Positions 4,659-5,274 of a stretch of 5,274 nucleotides of DNA are shown in pieces. The stretch comes from Bacillota bacterium (lineage in GTDB: Bacteria > Bacillota > Clostridia > Acetivibrionales > DSM-2933): assembly GCA_023441845.1 (NCBI GenBank), contig JAEZNF010000074.1, forward strand, positions 1 through 5,274, in the 5' to 3' direction. The translations under genes were made by a program, and so were the position numbers. The notes below the pieces were generated by a model. The model saw only the letters and a list, made by a program, of their open reading frames with translations. It was not told the origin of the DNA and did no database searches. Within the stretch, counting starts at the first letter, position 1. The number at the start of each line of letters is the position of its first letter.

Positions 4659-5274
4659 TCACCTCATCTCCAGTGTCCTGAATATACCTTTGCAAAAGAA
4701 TAAAATCAAAAATGAAGCAAACAGGTTATATCCGATAAGAACCAGGTATGTAAAATGCATATTAAAGTTCAGAATATCAAGCACTATATTACACAATATA
4801 GCTATTACAATGCCTGGCATCATTACAACAATAACCAGAAACATCTTCATAAAGACTTCAAAGTTTCTTCCATGGGTTGCACCGAAGATCCTCCTTGTGA
4901 GTAAATCACCATATGTATATATTGTCCCGTAAGTCATATAGGCAATTGCGCACAATATTACAGTTACTACATCAAACTTGTATACAATACCTACCGCAGT
5001 AAACAGCACAAGTCCGTCAACTCCGTTTTTTATGTTCTCGGCCAAAGTTGCATAAAACACTTTGGATGCCGAGCCGGCCGGTATAAGGTAAATGTACGGT
5101 TTATCCAATTCGCGCACCCATTTACCCTGAAGCGAAAAGAAAAACAGCATATAGACGGAAAAACAGAAAATTGCAAGGATATCTGCACGCGGAAAAAAAT
5201 ATTTGGCCCCAAAACCAAACACAAAAATAATCGCAGTATTGCGGTTTATGAAAAACTGCCCTGCTTTTCTATAC
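4659..5274 (-). CDS. Multi-spanning membrane protein, putative ABC exporter permease (5' partial)
   Basis: The minus-strand frame is open to the window edge, giving about 204 C-terminal residues; the GTG at 5222 is internal and the true start lies beyond the window. Visible hydrophobic segments: a short one around residues 13-27, DILAIFCFSVYMLFFFSLQ (31-49), the VLFTAVGIV and VVTVILCAIAYMTYG stretches, a long one around MFLVIVVMMPGIVIAIL, and a final one ending FLILFFCKGIF. Between the second and third lies ELDKPYIYLIP (55-65), which I associate with the clostridial putative ABC exporter family (Pfam ABC_export type); this is recalled similarity, not a search result. It would act in the cytoplasmic membrane, probably with a separate ATPase subunit encoded upstream, outside the window. 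The substrate is unknown. It ends in TGA 7 nt before a possible small ORF and faces the thioesterase across a shared terminator. Confidence 0.7.
   Translation of the reverse strand, partial: YRKAGQFFINRNTAIIFVFGFGAKYFFPRADILAIFCFSVYMLFFFSLQGKWVRELDKPYIYLIPAGSASKVFYATLAENIKNGVDGLVLFTAVGIVYKFDVVTVILCAIAYMTYGTIYTYGDLLTRRIFGATHGRNFEVFMKMFLVIVVMMPGIVIAILCNIVLDILNFNMHFTYLVLIGYNLFASFLILFFCKGIFRTLEMR

Noticed and set aside
4690..4932. Plus-strand ORF of 80 codons opposite the membrane protein
   Set aside because: It is antisense to a frame with clear membrane-protein composition and the ELDKPYIYLIP motif.
5030..5224. Second minus-strand frame of 64 codons within the exporter region
   Set aside because: It overlaps the exporter frame out of phase. 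The exporter frame stays open to the window edge and has regular hydrophobic segments.

Overview
The window is AT-rich, low-GC Gram-positive DNA. It most resembles a cellulolytic or soil clostridium (Ruminiclostridium / Clostridium sensu lato). The grounds are base composition, strong AGGAGG-type ribosome sites, UUG starts, a sigma-A promoter of TTGACT-17-TATAAT form, and the protein families present. Genus is inference; no rRNA or other marker is present.

Layout. (1) 2-1192 (+): C-terminal half of a type IIA topoisomerase A subunit (GyrA/ParC-like), cut by the window edge and closed by a clear intrinsic terminator. (2) 1193-1467: intergenic region with that terminator and a roughly 100-bp structured palindromic element (1251-1351). 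(3) 1468-3546 (+): an unusual soluble sensor protein with a LacI-type sugar-binding (PBP1) domain and no DNA-binding domain, a GAF-like middle region, a histidine-kinase dimerisation helix in which the phosphoacceptor His is replaced by Ser, and a C-terminal HATPase domain. (4) 3547-3758: compact control region with a cre-like site, a near-consensus promoter and a structured leader of about 139 nt. (5) 3759-4466 (+): a stand-alone type II thioesterase of the NRPS/PKS editing class with an intact Ser-Asp-His triad. (6) 4509-4542: a strong hairpin shared by the convergent units. (7) Minus strand: the C-terminal part of a multi-spanning membrane protein resembling putative ABC exporters (4659-5274, cut by the window edge), then a possible 31-codon ORF (4556-4651) and a strong Shine-Dalgarno followed by a start-stop pair (ATG TAA).

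How they may work together. The topoisomerase gene is housekeeping and transcriptionally separated from the rest. The thioesterase has its own promoter and terminator, so it looks monocistronic, and no NRPS or PKS gene is visible. The exporter fragment lies convergently and might or might not belong to the same natural-product function. The sensor lies directly upstream of the thioesterase control region with no terminator seen between them, so some read-through is possible. It has no DNA-binding domain and could not itself act as a classical repressor. The most unusual item is the sensor's domain combination with its missing phosphoacceptor His; next are the structured leader and the small-ORF/start-stop arrangement after the exporter.
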